9,807 nucleotides of DNA from a bacterium. Its GTDB lineage: Bacteria; Desulfobacterota; GWC2-55-46. Positions 1 through 5,862 of this stretch are shown here, in pieces; position 1 is the first letter of the stretch, and each line of letters starts with the position of its first letter. The DNA lies in NCBI GenBank assembly GCA_004298725.1, contig SCQA01000211.1, positions 1 through 9,807 on the forward strand. Reading direction: 5' to 3'. The position numbers and the translations under genes were made by a program. The notes below the pieces were generated by a model. It was not told the origin of the DNA. It searched no databases and saw only the letters and a list, made by a program, of their open reading frames with translations.

Positions 1-97
1 GGGAGAGGGTAGGGTGAGGGGTAAAGGTGAGGAAAAGACATCTCGGAATTTATACCCGATACCTTTTGATTGCACAAAAGAATTAATCAGAGGTTTC
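1..97 (+). repeat. MITE-like element, right part of copy 1 (cut by window edge)
   Basis: Bases 1-40 match 3215-3254 at 39 of 40 positions; the single difference is at base 29. The similarity then decays but returns at the right end, where AAAAGAATTAATCAGAGGTTTC (76-97) is close to the right terminal repeat of the element at 3154-3335. This is therefore a second copy of the same short non-coding element, with its left end outside the window. It ends 36 bases before the hslV start codon. It encodes nothing visible, and I could not find a convincing -35/-10 pair in it. Confidence 0.75.
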
Positions 98-133
98 GTA
101 GCAAGTAAGCGCGTATTGAAATAGGAGAATTAA

Positions 134-673
134 GTGCCTATAGAATTTCACGGTACTACGGTTATAGCAATAAGGCGTGGCAATAAGGCGGCCATAGCCG
201 GAGACGGTCAGGTAACGCTCGGCCCAACGGTAATGAAGCACACCGCCGTTAAGGTGCGTAAAATGCGTGACGGCTCCGTGCTTGCGGGTTTTGCAGGTTC
301 AACCGCCGACGCCATGACGCTTTTCGATAAGTTTGACGCCAAGCTTGACGAGCATCGCGGCAACATCACAAGGGCGGCGGTGGAGCTTGCCAAGGACTGG
401 AGAACCGACAAAATACTCAGGCGGCTTGAAGCGCTTCTGATTGTGGCGGACAAGGAGCATATGTTCGTTATATCCGGTAGCGGCGACGTTATCGAGCCTG
501 AAGAAGGCATAGCCGCCATAGGCTCCGGCGGGCCGTACGCGCTTAGCGCCGCCAAGATGTTACTCCGGCATACGGACTTAACCGCCCGGCAGGTTGCCGA
601 GGAGGCCTTGAAGGCCGCTTCGGAAATTTGCATTTACACCAACGACAAGATTACAGTCGAGGAACTCGTCTGA
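134..673 (+). CDS. hslV: HslV, peptidase subunit of the HslUV (ClpQY) protease
   Basis: This is the threonine peptidase of the cytoplasmic ATP-dependent HslUV protease, which forms a double hexameric chamber capped by HslU rings. The 179-residue protein matches the family over its full length. It starts MPIEFHG followed by TT. Thr8 is the expected catalytic N-terminal Thr after removal of a 7-residue leader, whereas E. coli HslV loses only Met. Counting from Thr8, the other active-site positions fall where expected: Lys40 (Lys33 in mature numbering), Gly52 in AGFAG, and Ser131 in GSGGPYA (Ser124). AVELAKDWRTD (81-91) and the ICIYTN motif near the C terminus are also family hallmarks. The start is GTG at 134, preceded by AGGAG at 123-127. 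hslU begins two bases after the stop, so the two are almost certainly co-transcribed. Confidence 0.97.
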   Translation: MPIEFHGTTVIAIRRGNKAAIAGDGQVTLGPTVMKHTAVKVRKMRDGSVLAGFAGSTADAMTLFDKFDAKLDEHRGNITRAAVELAKDWRTDKILRRLEALLIVADKEHMFVISGSGDVIEPEEGIAAIGSGGPYALSAAKMLLRHTDLTARQVAEEALKAASEICIYTNDKITVEELV

Positions 674-675
674 TC

Positions 676-2034
676 ATGAAAAGTTTTACACCAAGAGAAA
701 TAGTTTCTGAGCTTGACAAGTACATAATAGGGCAGGCCGAGGCCAAAAGGGCGGTTGCAATAGCGCTTAGAAACAGGTGGAGGCGGCAACAGGTAAAGCC
801 GCCTTTAAGGGACGAAATATCGCCTAAAAATATAATAATGATAGGCCCCACCGGAGTCGGCAAGACGGAAATTTCAAGGCGGCTTGCCAAGCTTGCCGAG
901 GCGCCGTTTATAAAGGTGGAGGCGAGCAAATTCACGGAAGTAGGCTATGTGGGGCGCGACGTGGAGAGCATAATACGAGACCTGACCGAGCTTGCCGTTA
1001 AGATGATTAAAGACGAAGAAAAGGCCTCCGTGCTTGAGCGCGCAAGGGACTGCGCCGAAGAAAGGCTTCTTGACAGCCTTCTTCCGCCGGTAACCGCCGC
1101 GCCTTATCAGGCAATTGACCAAGAGAGGTTGCAGGGCGAAAGAGACCTTCAAAAGACAACACGGGAGAAGCTCCGCGCGCTACTTCGCGAAGGCAGGCTT
1201 GACGACAGAACCGTTGAAGTGGAAGTAACCGAGCAAAAGACGCCGGTGGTGGAAATATTAAACGCGGGCGGCGTTGACAACCTTGATTCATCGGGCCTAA
1301 GCGACATGTTTTCAAATATGTTTCCCAAGAAAAAGAAGAAGAGAAAGGTAAAGCCCGCCGAGGCGCTTGAGATATTTACGCAGGAAGAGGCCCAGCGGCT
1401 TATTGACATGGACAAGGTTGTAAAAGACGCCATTGAAAGGGTTGAGCAGTCCGGCATAGTTTTTATTGATGAAATAGACAAGATAGCGGGCAGGCAGACA
1501 GGCGCATCGCCGGATATTTCAAGAGAAGGCGTTCAGCGGGACCTTCTGCCCATAGTTGAAGGCTCCACGGTTTCAACGAAATACGGCATGGTAAAGACGG
1601 ACCACATACTTTTTATAGCTTCAGGCGCGTTCCACGTGGCAAAGCCGTCCGACCTTATACCGGAGTTTCAGGGCAGGTTCCCTATAAGGGTGGAGCTTAC
1701 TCCTCTTGGAGAGGCCGATTTCGTTCGCATACTGACCGAGCCGGAGAACGCACTTTTAAAACAATACGCGGCATTGCTTGCCACCGAGAGCATAGATATA
1801 ATATATGACGACGGCGCCATAGCTGAAATAGCCGCCATAGCGACAACGGTCAACGAGAGCATGGAAAACATCGGCGCGCGAAGGCTCCATACTGTGCTTG
1901 AAAGAGTCTTTGACGACATATCTTTTTGTGCGCCGGACATGGAGGCCAAAAGCCTCGTAATAGACAGGGAATATGTCCGTGCGCGGCTTTCCGACATAGT
2001 TAAAGATCAGGATTTGTCGCGGTATATTTTATAA
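676..2034 (+). CDS. hslU: HslU, AAA+ unfoldase of the HslUV protease
   Basis: This is the ATPase ring that unfolds substrates and feeds them into HslV. The 452-residue protein is full length. It has an N-terminal AAA+ domain with Walker A GPTGVGKT (57-64) and the substrate-gripping pore loop GYVG (90-93). An intermediate (I) domain spans roughly 110-230. Walker B IVFIDEID (261-268) and the sensor-2 segment GARRLHT (400-406) follow. The C terminus DLSRYIL is the tail that docks into HslV to activate it. I place the start at ATG 676, two bases after hslV ends, with GAGGA at 659-663 as ribosome site. An upstream in-frame TTG at 628 would add 16 unlikely residues inside hslV. The I domain carries a run of Lys/Arg (217-226), a charged loop common in this family. 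Confidence 0.97.
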   Translation: MKSFTPREIVSELDKYIIGQAEAKRAVAIALRNRWRRQQVKPPLRDEISPKNIIMIGPTGVGKTEISRRLAKLAEAPFIKVEASKFTEVGYVGRDVESIIRDLTELAVKMIKDEEKASVLERARDCAEERLLDSLLPPVTAAPYQAIDQERLQGERDLQKTTREKLRALLREGRLDDRTVEVEVTEQKTPVVEILNAGGVDNLDSSGLSDMFSNMFPKKKKKRKVKPAEALEIFTQEEAQRLIDMDKVVKDAIERVEQSGIVFIDEIDKIAGRQTGASPDISREGVQRDLLPIVEGSTVSTKYGMVKTDHILFIASGAFHVAKPSDLIPEFQGRFPIRVELTPLGEADFVRILTEPENALLKQYAALLATESIDIIYDDGAIAEIAAIATTVNESMENIGARRLHTVLERVFDDISFCAPDMEAKSLVIDREYVRARLSDIVKDQDLSRYIL

Positions 2035-2160
2035 GAACTTCTTGACCGTGACATCCGCGCGGCGAATTAGCGTTTGCAGGCGGTGTGTCGCGGTATTTCA
2101 ATCTTTGGCTTTGGGTAGAGGGTTTTTAAACGGTTGCGTGTTGCTTGTCGGAGACTTCGT

Positions 2161-3018
2161 ATGAAAGAAAATATCAAAAAGATAAAGGTGCTTCTTGAGT
2201 CGCTTCCGTACATCAGGGGGTTCGCCGGCAAGACGATCGTCATAAAGTTCGGCGGCGCGGCCATGACCGACGACAAGCTTAAGCAGAGCTTCGCGCGAGA
2301 CGTGGTGCTTCTCAAGTACGTGGGTATAAACCCTGTGATAGTGCACGGCGGCGGCCCGCAGATAGGCGTGCTTTTAAAGAAGCTCGGCAAAGAGACGCGC
2401 TTTGTAAACGGCATCCGCGTGACCGACGCCGACACGATGGACGTCGTCGAGATGATACTTGTTGGCAAAATAAATAAAGAAATAGTCGGGCTTATAAATT
2501 ACTACGGCGGCAGGGCCGTGGGCCTTGGCGGCAAGGACGGCGGCCTTATTACCGCCAAGAAACTCGTGGTAAAGGGCGAAGAGATGGGCTTTGTAGGCGG
2601 CGTTGATTCCATAAACCCGTCCGTTATAACGTCGCTTGAGGCAAGCAACTTTATTCCGGTTATAGCGCCGGTAGGCGGCGGGCTTGACGGCCTGACCTAC
2701 AATATAAACGCGGATACCGTTGCCGGCACAGTGGCAAGCGCCCTTAACGCCGAGAAACTTATTCTTCTTACGGACGTAGCAGGGGTTCTTGACAAGGATA
2801 AAACGCTTATATCGAGCCTTACGCTTTCGCAGGCGCGCTCGCTTATAACCAAAAAAGTCGCAGTGGGCGGCATGATACCCAAACTGAAGTGCTGCATGGA
2901 GGCGGTAGCCGGAGGCGTGCGTGCGGCGCATATTATAGACGGCAGGGTGGAGCACGCGATGCTTCTTGAAATATTCACCGATGCCGGAATAGGCACCGCC
3001 ATAGGGCTTAAAAACTGA
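2161..3018 (+). CDS. argB: N-acetylglutamate kinase, arginine-sensitive type
   Basis: This enzyme phosphorylates N-acetyl-L-glutamate with ATP, the second step of arginine synthesis. The 285-residue amino-acid-kinase fold shows the phosphate-binding Lys29 in IKFGGAAM, the glycine loop HGGGPQIG (62-69), NINAD (181-185) and GGMIPK (236-241). The N-terminal helix of about 20 residues (KKIKVLLESLPYI) before the first strand is the extension seen in hexameric, arginine-inhibited kinases such as that of Thermotoga maritima; E. coli ArgB lacks it. The C-terminal segment HAMLLEIFTDAGIGT (265-279) also fits the arginine-binding site of that group. Feedback inhibition by arginine is thus inferred, not shown. 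The start is ATG 2161, with GGAG at 2150-2153; an in-frame TTG at 2134 is less likely. The 126 bases before it separate argB from hslU and hold no clear promoter. Confidence 0.96.
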   Translation: MKENIKKIKVLLESLPYIRGFAGKTIVIKFGGAAMTDDKLKQSFARDVVLLKYVGINPVIVHGGGPQIGVLLKKLGKETRFVNGIRVTDADTMDVVEMILVGKINKEIVGLINYYGGRAVGLGGKDGGLITAKKLVVKGEEMGFVGGVDSINPSVITSLEASNFIPVIAPVGGGLDGLTYNINADTVAGTVASALNAEKLILLTDVAGVLDKDKTLISSLTLSQARSLITKKVAVGGMIPKLKCCMEAVAGGVRAAHIIDGRVEHAMLLEIFTDAGIGTAIGLKN

Positions 3019-3064
3019 TGCAAATGTGGTTAATCAGAAAAGTTTGTGTGTATTTTGCTTATGA

Positions 3065-3090
3065 ACGTAGCGCGAGGCGGTCGCCTCGCT
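3065..3090 (+). repeat. GCGAGGC hairpin repeat, unit R1
   Basis: GCGAGGCG (3072-3079) and CGCCTCGC (3082-3089) form a perfect 8-bp stem. The 26-base unit matches the reverse complement of unit R3 (downstream, ending at 3534) at 24 of 26 positions. It lies head to head with unit R2 (3102-3142), so 3065-3142 is one long imperfect palindrome of the kind formed by paired REP-type elements. It starts 46 bases after the argB stop. No T-tract follows, so it is not a typical intrinsic terminator, though such structures can protect mRNA 3' ends. Confidence 0.8.
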
Positions 3091-3101
3091 GTGTTACTTG
3101 T

Positions 3102-3142
3102 CTGAATTGCAATAAGCGAGGTTAGCCTCGCCTCTCACTACG
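3102..3142 (-). repeat. GCGAGGC hairpin repeat, unit R2
   Basis: The unit contains the stem GCGAGG (3116-3121) / CCTCGC (3126-3131). Its first 20 bases, CTGAATTGCAATAAGCGAGG, recur exactly at 3496-3515 in unit R3, and both units end with ACTACG. It is inverted relative to R1. The exact 20-base match between non-coding sites about 390 bases apart is good evidence of a dispersed repeat family. Confidence 0.85.
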
Positions 3143-3153
3143 CTTCTAATTAA

Positions 3154-3335
3154 GGAAGCTCTGATTAATTTCTTTTTTTCTCCTCTCCCCTTGCGGGATG
3201 TCAATCCCTTTCTTGGGAGAGGGTAGGGTGAGGGGTAAAGGTAAGGAAAAGACAGCTAACGGTTGTCGGAAAAGACAGCTCAGAATTGATACCTAATAAA
3301 TTTTGACTGGGGAAAAGAATTAATCAGAGATTTCC
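3154..3335. mobile_element. MITE-like element, copy 2 (182 bp, no transposase)
   Basis: The ends are imperfect inverted repeats of about 23 bases. The left end begins GGAAGCTCTGATTAATTTC (3154-3172), and the reverse complement of the right end (3313-3335) begins GGAAATCTCTGATTAATTC. Between them no open frame is visible. The interior has CCTCTCCC (3182-3189) facing GGGAGAGG (3215-3222), then a purine-rich stretch shared with 1-40. Small size, terminal inverted repeats and a second copy at 1-97 fit a miniature inverted-repeat transposable element moved by a transposase elsewhere. The left flank is TTAA, which would suit IS5-type insertion, but the right flank is TGAT, so no clean target duplication is seen and the family assignment is open. 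The element sits between argB and argD. Confidence 0.7.
3245..3280 (+). repeat. 13-base direct repeat with 23-base period inside MITE copy 2
   Basis: GGAAAAGACAGCT occurs at 3245-3257 and again at 3268-3280. Copy 1 has only a single GGAAAAGACA (31-40), so 23 bases here look like an extra segment gained in this copy, for example by local duplication followed by divergence. Confidence 0.7.
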
Positions 3336-3374
3336 TGATAAAGCGCCGAGTGGCTCGTAGGCCTATAACTCATT

Positions 3375-3395
3375 GATAACCGATAACTGATAATG
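3375..3395 (+). repeat. Three imperfect GATAACN heptamers
   Basis: GATAACC, GATAACT and GATAATG follow each other without gaps. This is a short microsatellite-like run in the argB-argD gap. No function can be read from it. Confidence 0.5.
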
Positions 3396-3421
3396 GAGTT
3401 GACTTATGACGTGTAAAGACA

Positions 3422-3494
3422 TTCGTAGGGTGGGCACCGCCCACCAAAATATCTGCTTGTTATTAAAAATGGTGGGCCATGCCCACCCTACGAA
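3422..3494. repeat. 73-bp palindromic element made of two hairpin arms
   Basis: The left arm (3422-3446) and the reverse complement of the right arm (3470-3494) agree at 23 of 25 positions, including the perfect 14-base ends TTCGTAGGGTGGGC / GCCCACCCTACGAA. Each arm is itself a perfect 7-bp hairpin: GGTGGGC-ACC-GCCCACC on the left and GGTGGGC-CAT-GCCCACC on the right. The DNA or RNA could therefore fold either as one long stem or as two small hairpins. From memory, GTAGGGTGGGC-type palindromes are dispersed in many bacterial genomes. The element abuts unit R3 with a single base between them. Confidence 0.8.
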
Positions 3495-3495
3495 G

Positions 3496-3534
3496 CTGAA
3501 TTGCAATAAGCGAGGCAACCGCCTCGCACTACGT
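3496..3534 (-). repeat. GCGAGGC hairpin repeat, unit R3
   Basis: A perfect 7-bp stem, GCGAGGC (3510-3516) / GCCTCGC (3521-3527), closes an AACC loop. The first 20 bases are identical to unit R2, and the hairpin half is the near-exact reverse complement of R1. Located 69 bases upstream of the argD start, it would lie in the leader of any transcript starting further upstream. Confidence 0.85.
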
Positions 3535-3586
3535 CTTTAGTTAGTAAGGGTGGGGCAAGGGTTAAAACCGCCACAGTAAAAAAATA

Positions 3587-3594
3587 AGGAAGGA
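3587..3594 (+). promoter_or_regulatory. Ribosome binding site that sets the TTG start of argD
   Basis: AGGAAGGA lies 8 bases before TTG at 3603. The first in-frame ATG (3621) has no comparable site and would remove residues that lead into the conserved N-terminal helix, so the TTG start is preferred. Confidence 0.7.
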
Positions 3595-3602
3595 CTTGTA
3601 AA

Positions 3603-4814
3603 TTGACTAACGCGGAAATAATGGAGCTGACCTCCAAACACGTAATGAACACTTACGGGCGCTTTCCGCTTGCCCTTGTAAAGGGAAGCGGGCGCGAAGT
3701 GTGGGACGCTGACGGCAGGCGATACCTTGATTTTACGGCGGGTCTTGCCGTGTGCAACCTCGGGCATTGCCACCCCGCGGTTGTAAAGGCCGTGCAGCTA
3801 CAGGCTGAAAAGCTCATACACATATCCAACCTGTATCACATAGAGCCGCAGGCAAGGTTTGCCGAGCTTCTTACAGCCAATTCGTTCGCGGACAAGGCGT
3901 TTTTTTGCAACTCCGGCGCAGAGGCCAACGAAGCGGCCATAAAACTTGCGAGAAAATACTTCAGCCTTAAAGGCGAGGGCAGGTTTCAGATAATCACCAT
4001 GGAAAAGTCCTTTCACGGAAGGACTTTTGCCGCGCTCGCGGCTACGGGGCAGAAAAAGTTTCACCTCGGGTTCGAGCCGCTTCTTGAAAAGTTCACTTAC
4101 GTGCCGTTTAACGACATCGGCGCCGTTGAAAAGGCTGTTAACGCCAACACCGCCGCAGTCATGCTTGAGCCCCTACAGGGCGAGGGCGGGGTCAACGTGC
4201 CGTCAGGCGATTATTTAAAACGCCTTAAAGAGCTGTGCGTAAAGTCCGGCATTCTTTTAATACTTGACGAAGTGCAGACCGGCATGGGCAGAACCGGTAA
4301 GCTATTCGCTCACGAGCATTACGGCGTTACGCCGGATATAATGACGCTTGCCAAGGGGCTTGCTGGCGGCGTTGCCATGGGCGCCATGGTCGCAACCGAT
4401 GAAGTCGCTCGCGCGTTTACGCCCGGCACCCATGCCTCGACTTTCGGAGGCAACCCGCTTGCCGCAAGCGCGGCCGTGGCCGCAATGAAAACAACGCTTG
4501 AGACCGGCGTGCTTGAAAACTGCCGCAAGATGGGCGAGTACCTTTTCCAGGGGCTTGAAGGCCTTAAAGCCAAGCATAAGTTCATAAAAGAGGTGCGCGG
4601 CAAAGGGCTTATCATAGGCGTCGAGCTTGAAGAGGGTGTAAAGGGTTCGGAGATAGTAAAGGCGTGCCTTGAAAAGGGGTTGCTTATAAATTGCGTGGGC
4701 GATACCACTTTGCGCTTTATACCGGCGCTTACGGTAACAAAAGAGGAAGTTGACGAAATGATGGGCATTTTAAAGCCTGTAATTGAGAAGGCCGGGTTAG
4801 CGGGGAAGCCGTAG
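3603..4814 (+). CDS. argD: Acetylornithine aminotransferase
   Basis: This PLP enzyme converts N-acetylglutamate semialdehyde to N-acetylornithine with glutamate as amino donor, step 4 of arginine synthesis. The 403-residue class III aminotransferase is full length. It shows TYGRFPL (17-23) near the N terminus, the PLP phosphate-binding turn NSGAEANE (103-110), FHGR (137-140), LDEVQTGMGRTG (221-232) containing the cofactor-pairing Asp222, and the Schiff-base lysine Lys251 in LAKG. HASTFGGNP (277-285) and LRFIPAL (370-376) complete the family pattern. Many such enzymes also act on succinyl-diaminopimelate in lysine synthesis; with DapL nearby, that side role is probably not needed here. The start is TTG 3603. 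The 584-base repeat-filled gap before it suggests argD may have its own promoter, but none is clear. Confidence 0.95.
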   Translation: MTNAEIMELTSKHVMNTYGRFPLALVKGSGREVWDADGRRYLDFTAGLAVCNLGHCHPAVVKAVQLQAEKLIHISNLYHIEPQARFAELLTANSFADKAFFCNSGAEANEAAIKLARKYFSLKGEGRFQIITMEKSFHGRTFAALAATGQKKFHLGFEPLLEKFTYVPFNDIGAVEKAVNANTAAVMLEPLQGEGGVNVPSGDYLKRLKELCVKSGILLILDEVQTGMGRTGKLFAHEHYGVTPDIMTLAKGLAGGVAMGAMVATDEVARAFTPGTHASTFGGNPLAASAAVAAMKTTLETGVLENCRKMGEYLFQGLEGLKAKHKFIKEVRGKGLIIGVELEEGVKGSEIVKACLEKGLLINCVGDTTLRFIPALTVTKEEVDEMMGILKPVIEKAGLAGKP

Positions 4815-4908
4815 GGCTGGAGCAGTTCATTGTTTTAGTCGTATACGAAAGAGCATAGAAAAAAGCGGTATAAATAATTCAGGGATATTTTCCGGAGAGT
4901 AAGCGAAG

Positions 4909-5802
4909 ATGCATTTTTTAACAATATCTGATTTTGACAAGAAAACAATAGACGGTCTGCTGAAAATTGCGTTAGACGTCAAGCAAAGGCTTAAGCGGGG
5001 CATTGCCCATCATGCTTTAAGGGGCAAGGTGCTTGGGCTTATATTCGAAAAGTCGTCAACGCGCACGCGCGTTTCCTTCGAGGTTGCCATGATTCAGCTT
5101 GGCGGAAGCGCCATATTCATAAGCCATAGGGATTCGCAGATAGGCAGGGGCGAGCCGGTAAAAGACACCGCGCGCGTTATGTCAAGGTATGTTGACGCCA
5201 TGGTAATAAGGACGTTCGGGCACGATATAATAGAAGAGTTCGCCGCTCATTCAACTATACCGGTAATAAACGGGCTTACGGACTTGCACCATCCGTGTCA
5301 GGTGCTTTCCGATATTTTAACGATTGTCGAGAAGAAAGGCGGTTACGAGGGCGTAAACGTCTGTTGGATAGGCGACGGCAACAACATGGCGAATTCATGG
5401 ATAGAGGCCGCCGGAATACTCGGTTTCAAGCTAAAGCTCGCTTGCCCTGCCGGGCATTTGCCCGATGAAAAGATTTTAAAGGCCGCCGGCGCCAACGTGA
5501 CGATAGTTAAAACTCCTGAAGATGCCGCTAAAGGCGCGGACGTTTTAAATACCGACGTATGGGCGTCAATGGGGCAGGAGGCCGAGGCTGAAAAGAGAAA
5601 AGAGGCATTCAAAGATTATCAGATTAATTCAAGAATACTCGGCCTTGCCAGGAAAGACGCCATTGTTTTGCACTGCCTGCCCGCGCACAGGGGCGAAGAG
5701 ATAACCGACGACGTTATCGAGGGGCCGAATTCGTGCGTGCTCGATGAGGCTGAAAACAGGCTTCATATGCAAAAGGCCATTCTTGAATATCTTATGCGCT
5801 GA
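4909..5802 (+). CDS. argF: Ornithine carbamoyltransferase, anabolic type
   Basis: This enzyme transfers the carbamoyl group from carbamoyl phosphate to ornithine, giving citrulline (step 6 of arginine synthesis). The 297-residue protein has the carbamoyl-phosphate loop SSTRTR (49-54), the HPCQ motif (128-131), the second-domain segment GDGNNMANSW (156-165), the ornithine-binding SMG loop in DVWASMGQE (216-224), and HCLPAHRGEEI (255-265) with the catalytic Cys256. The SMG and HCLPAHRG motifs separate it from aspartate carbamoyltransferase. It starts at ATG 4909, with GGAG at 4894-4897. The 94 bases from argD hold an AT-rich TATAAATAATT stretch without a matching -35. At 297 residues it is slightly shorter than E. 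coli ArgF, as is normal for many anabolic forms. Confidence 0.96.
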   Translation: MHFLTISDFDKKTIDGLLKIALDVKQRLKRGIAHHALRGKVLGLIFEKSSTRTRVSFEVAMIQLGGSAIFISHRDSQIGRGEPVKDTARVMSRYVDAMVIRTFGHDIIEEFAAHSTIPVINGLTDLHHPCQVLSDILTIVEKKGGYEGVNVCWIGDGNNMANSWIEAAGILGFKLKLACPAGHLPDEKILKAAGANVTIVKTPEDAAKGADVLNTDVWASMGQEAEAEKRKEAFKDYQINSRILGLARKDAIVLHCLPAHRGEEITDDVIEGPNSCVLDEAENRLHMQKAILEYLMR

Positions 5803-5862
5803 GCGCTTGAGTTATCTTTTGTTGTTTTGTTGCCGCGATTAAATTAGAGAAGGAGTTTTTTA

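Noticed and set aside
40..133. Promoter for hslV carried by MITE copy 1
   Set aside because: TTGCAC at 70-75 could be a -35, but no credible -10 stands 16-18 bases downstream.
628..675. Upstream TTG start for HslU inside hslV
   Set aside because: It would add 16 residues translated from hslV sequence in another frame, and ATG 676 gives the normal family N terminus.
1324..1353. Lys/Arg run in HslU resembling a nuclear localisation signal (PKKKKKRKV)
   Set aside because: It is the charged loop of the HslU I domain, common in bacterial homologues. A resemblance to a viral targeting signal has no meaning without other evidence.
2134..2160. TTG start for ArgB at 2134
   Set aside because: ATG 2161 has a GGAG site at the right distance and already includes the full N-terminal helix.
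2374..2955. Long open frame on the - strand opposite argB, and other antisense frames across the window
   Set aside because: They lie opposite well-conserved genes, have low-complexity basic or Ser-rich products with no recognisable domain, and lack ribosome sites. They are by-products of codon use in the real genes.
3065..3142. Intrinsic terminator for argB
   Set aside because: The hairpins are strong, but no T-tract follows any stem, and the same units recur elsewhere in the gap as repeats.
3375..3395. GATAACN heptamer run as an operator or phase-variable tract
   Set aside because: It has only three imperfect units, lies far from any start codon, and has no symmetry suggesting a regulator site.
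3019..3602. CRISPR array
   Set aside because: The repeats belong to different families, are unevenly spaced and partly inverted. There are no regular spacers and no cas genes.
4868..4881. ArgR-type ARG box upstream of argF
   Set aside because: Only one half-site (ATTCA at 4877-4881) fits; the other half does not match TGAAT.
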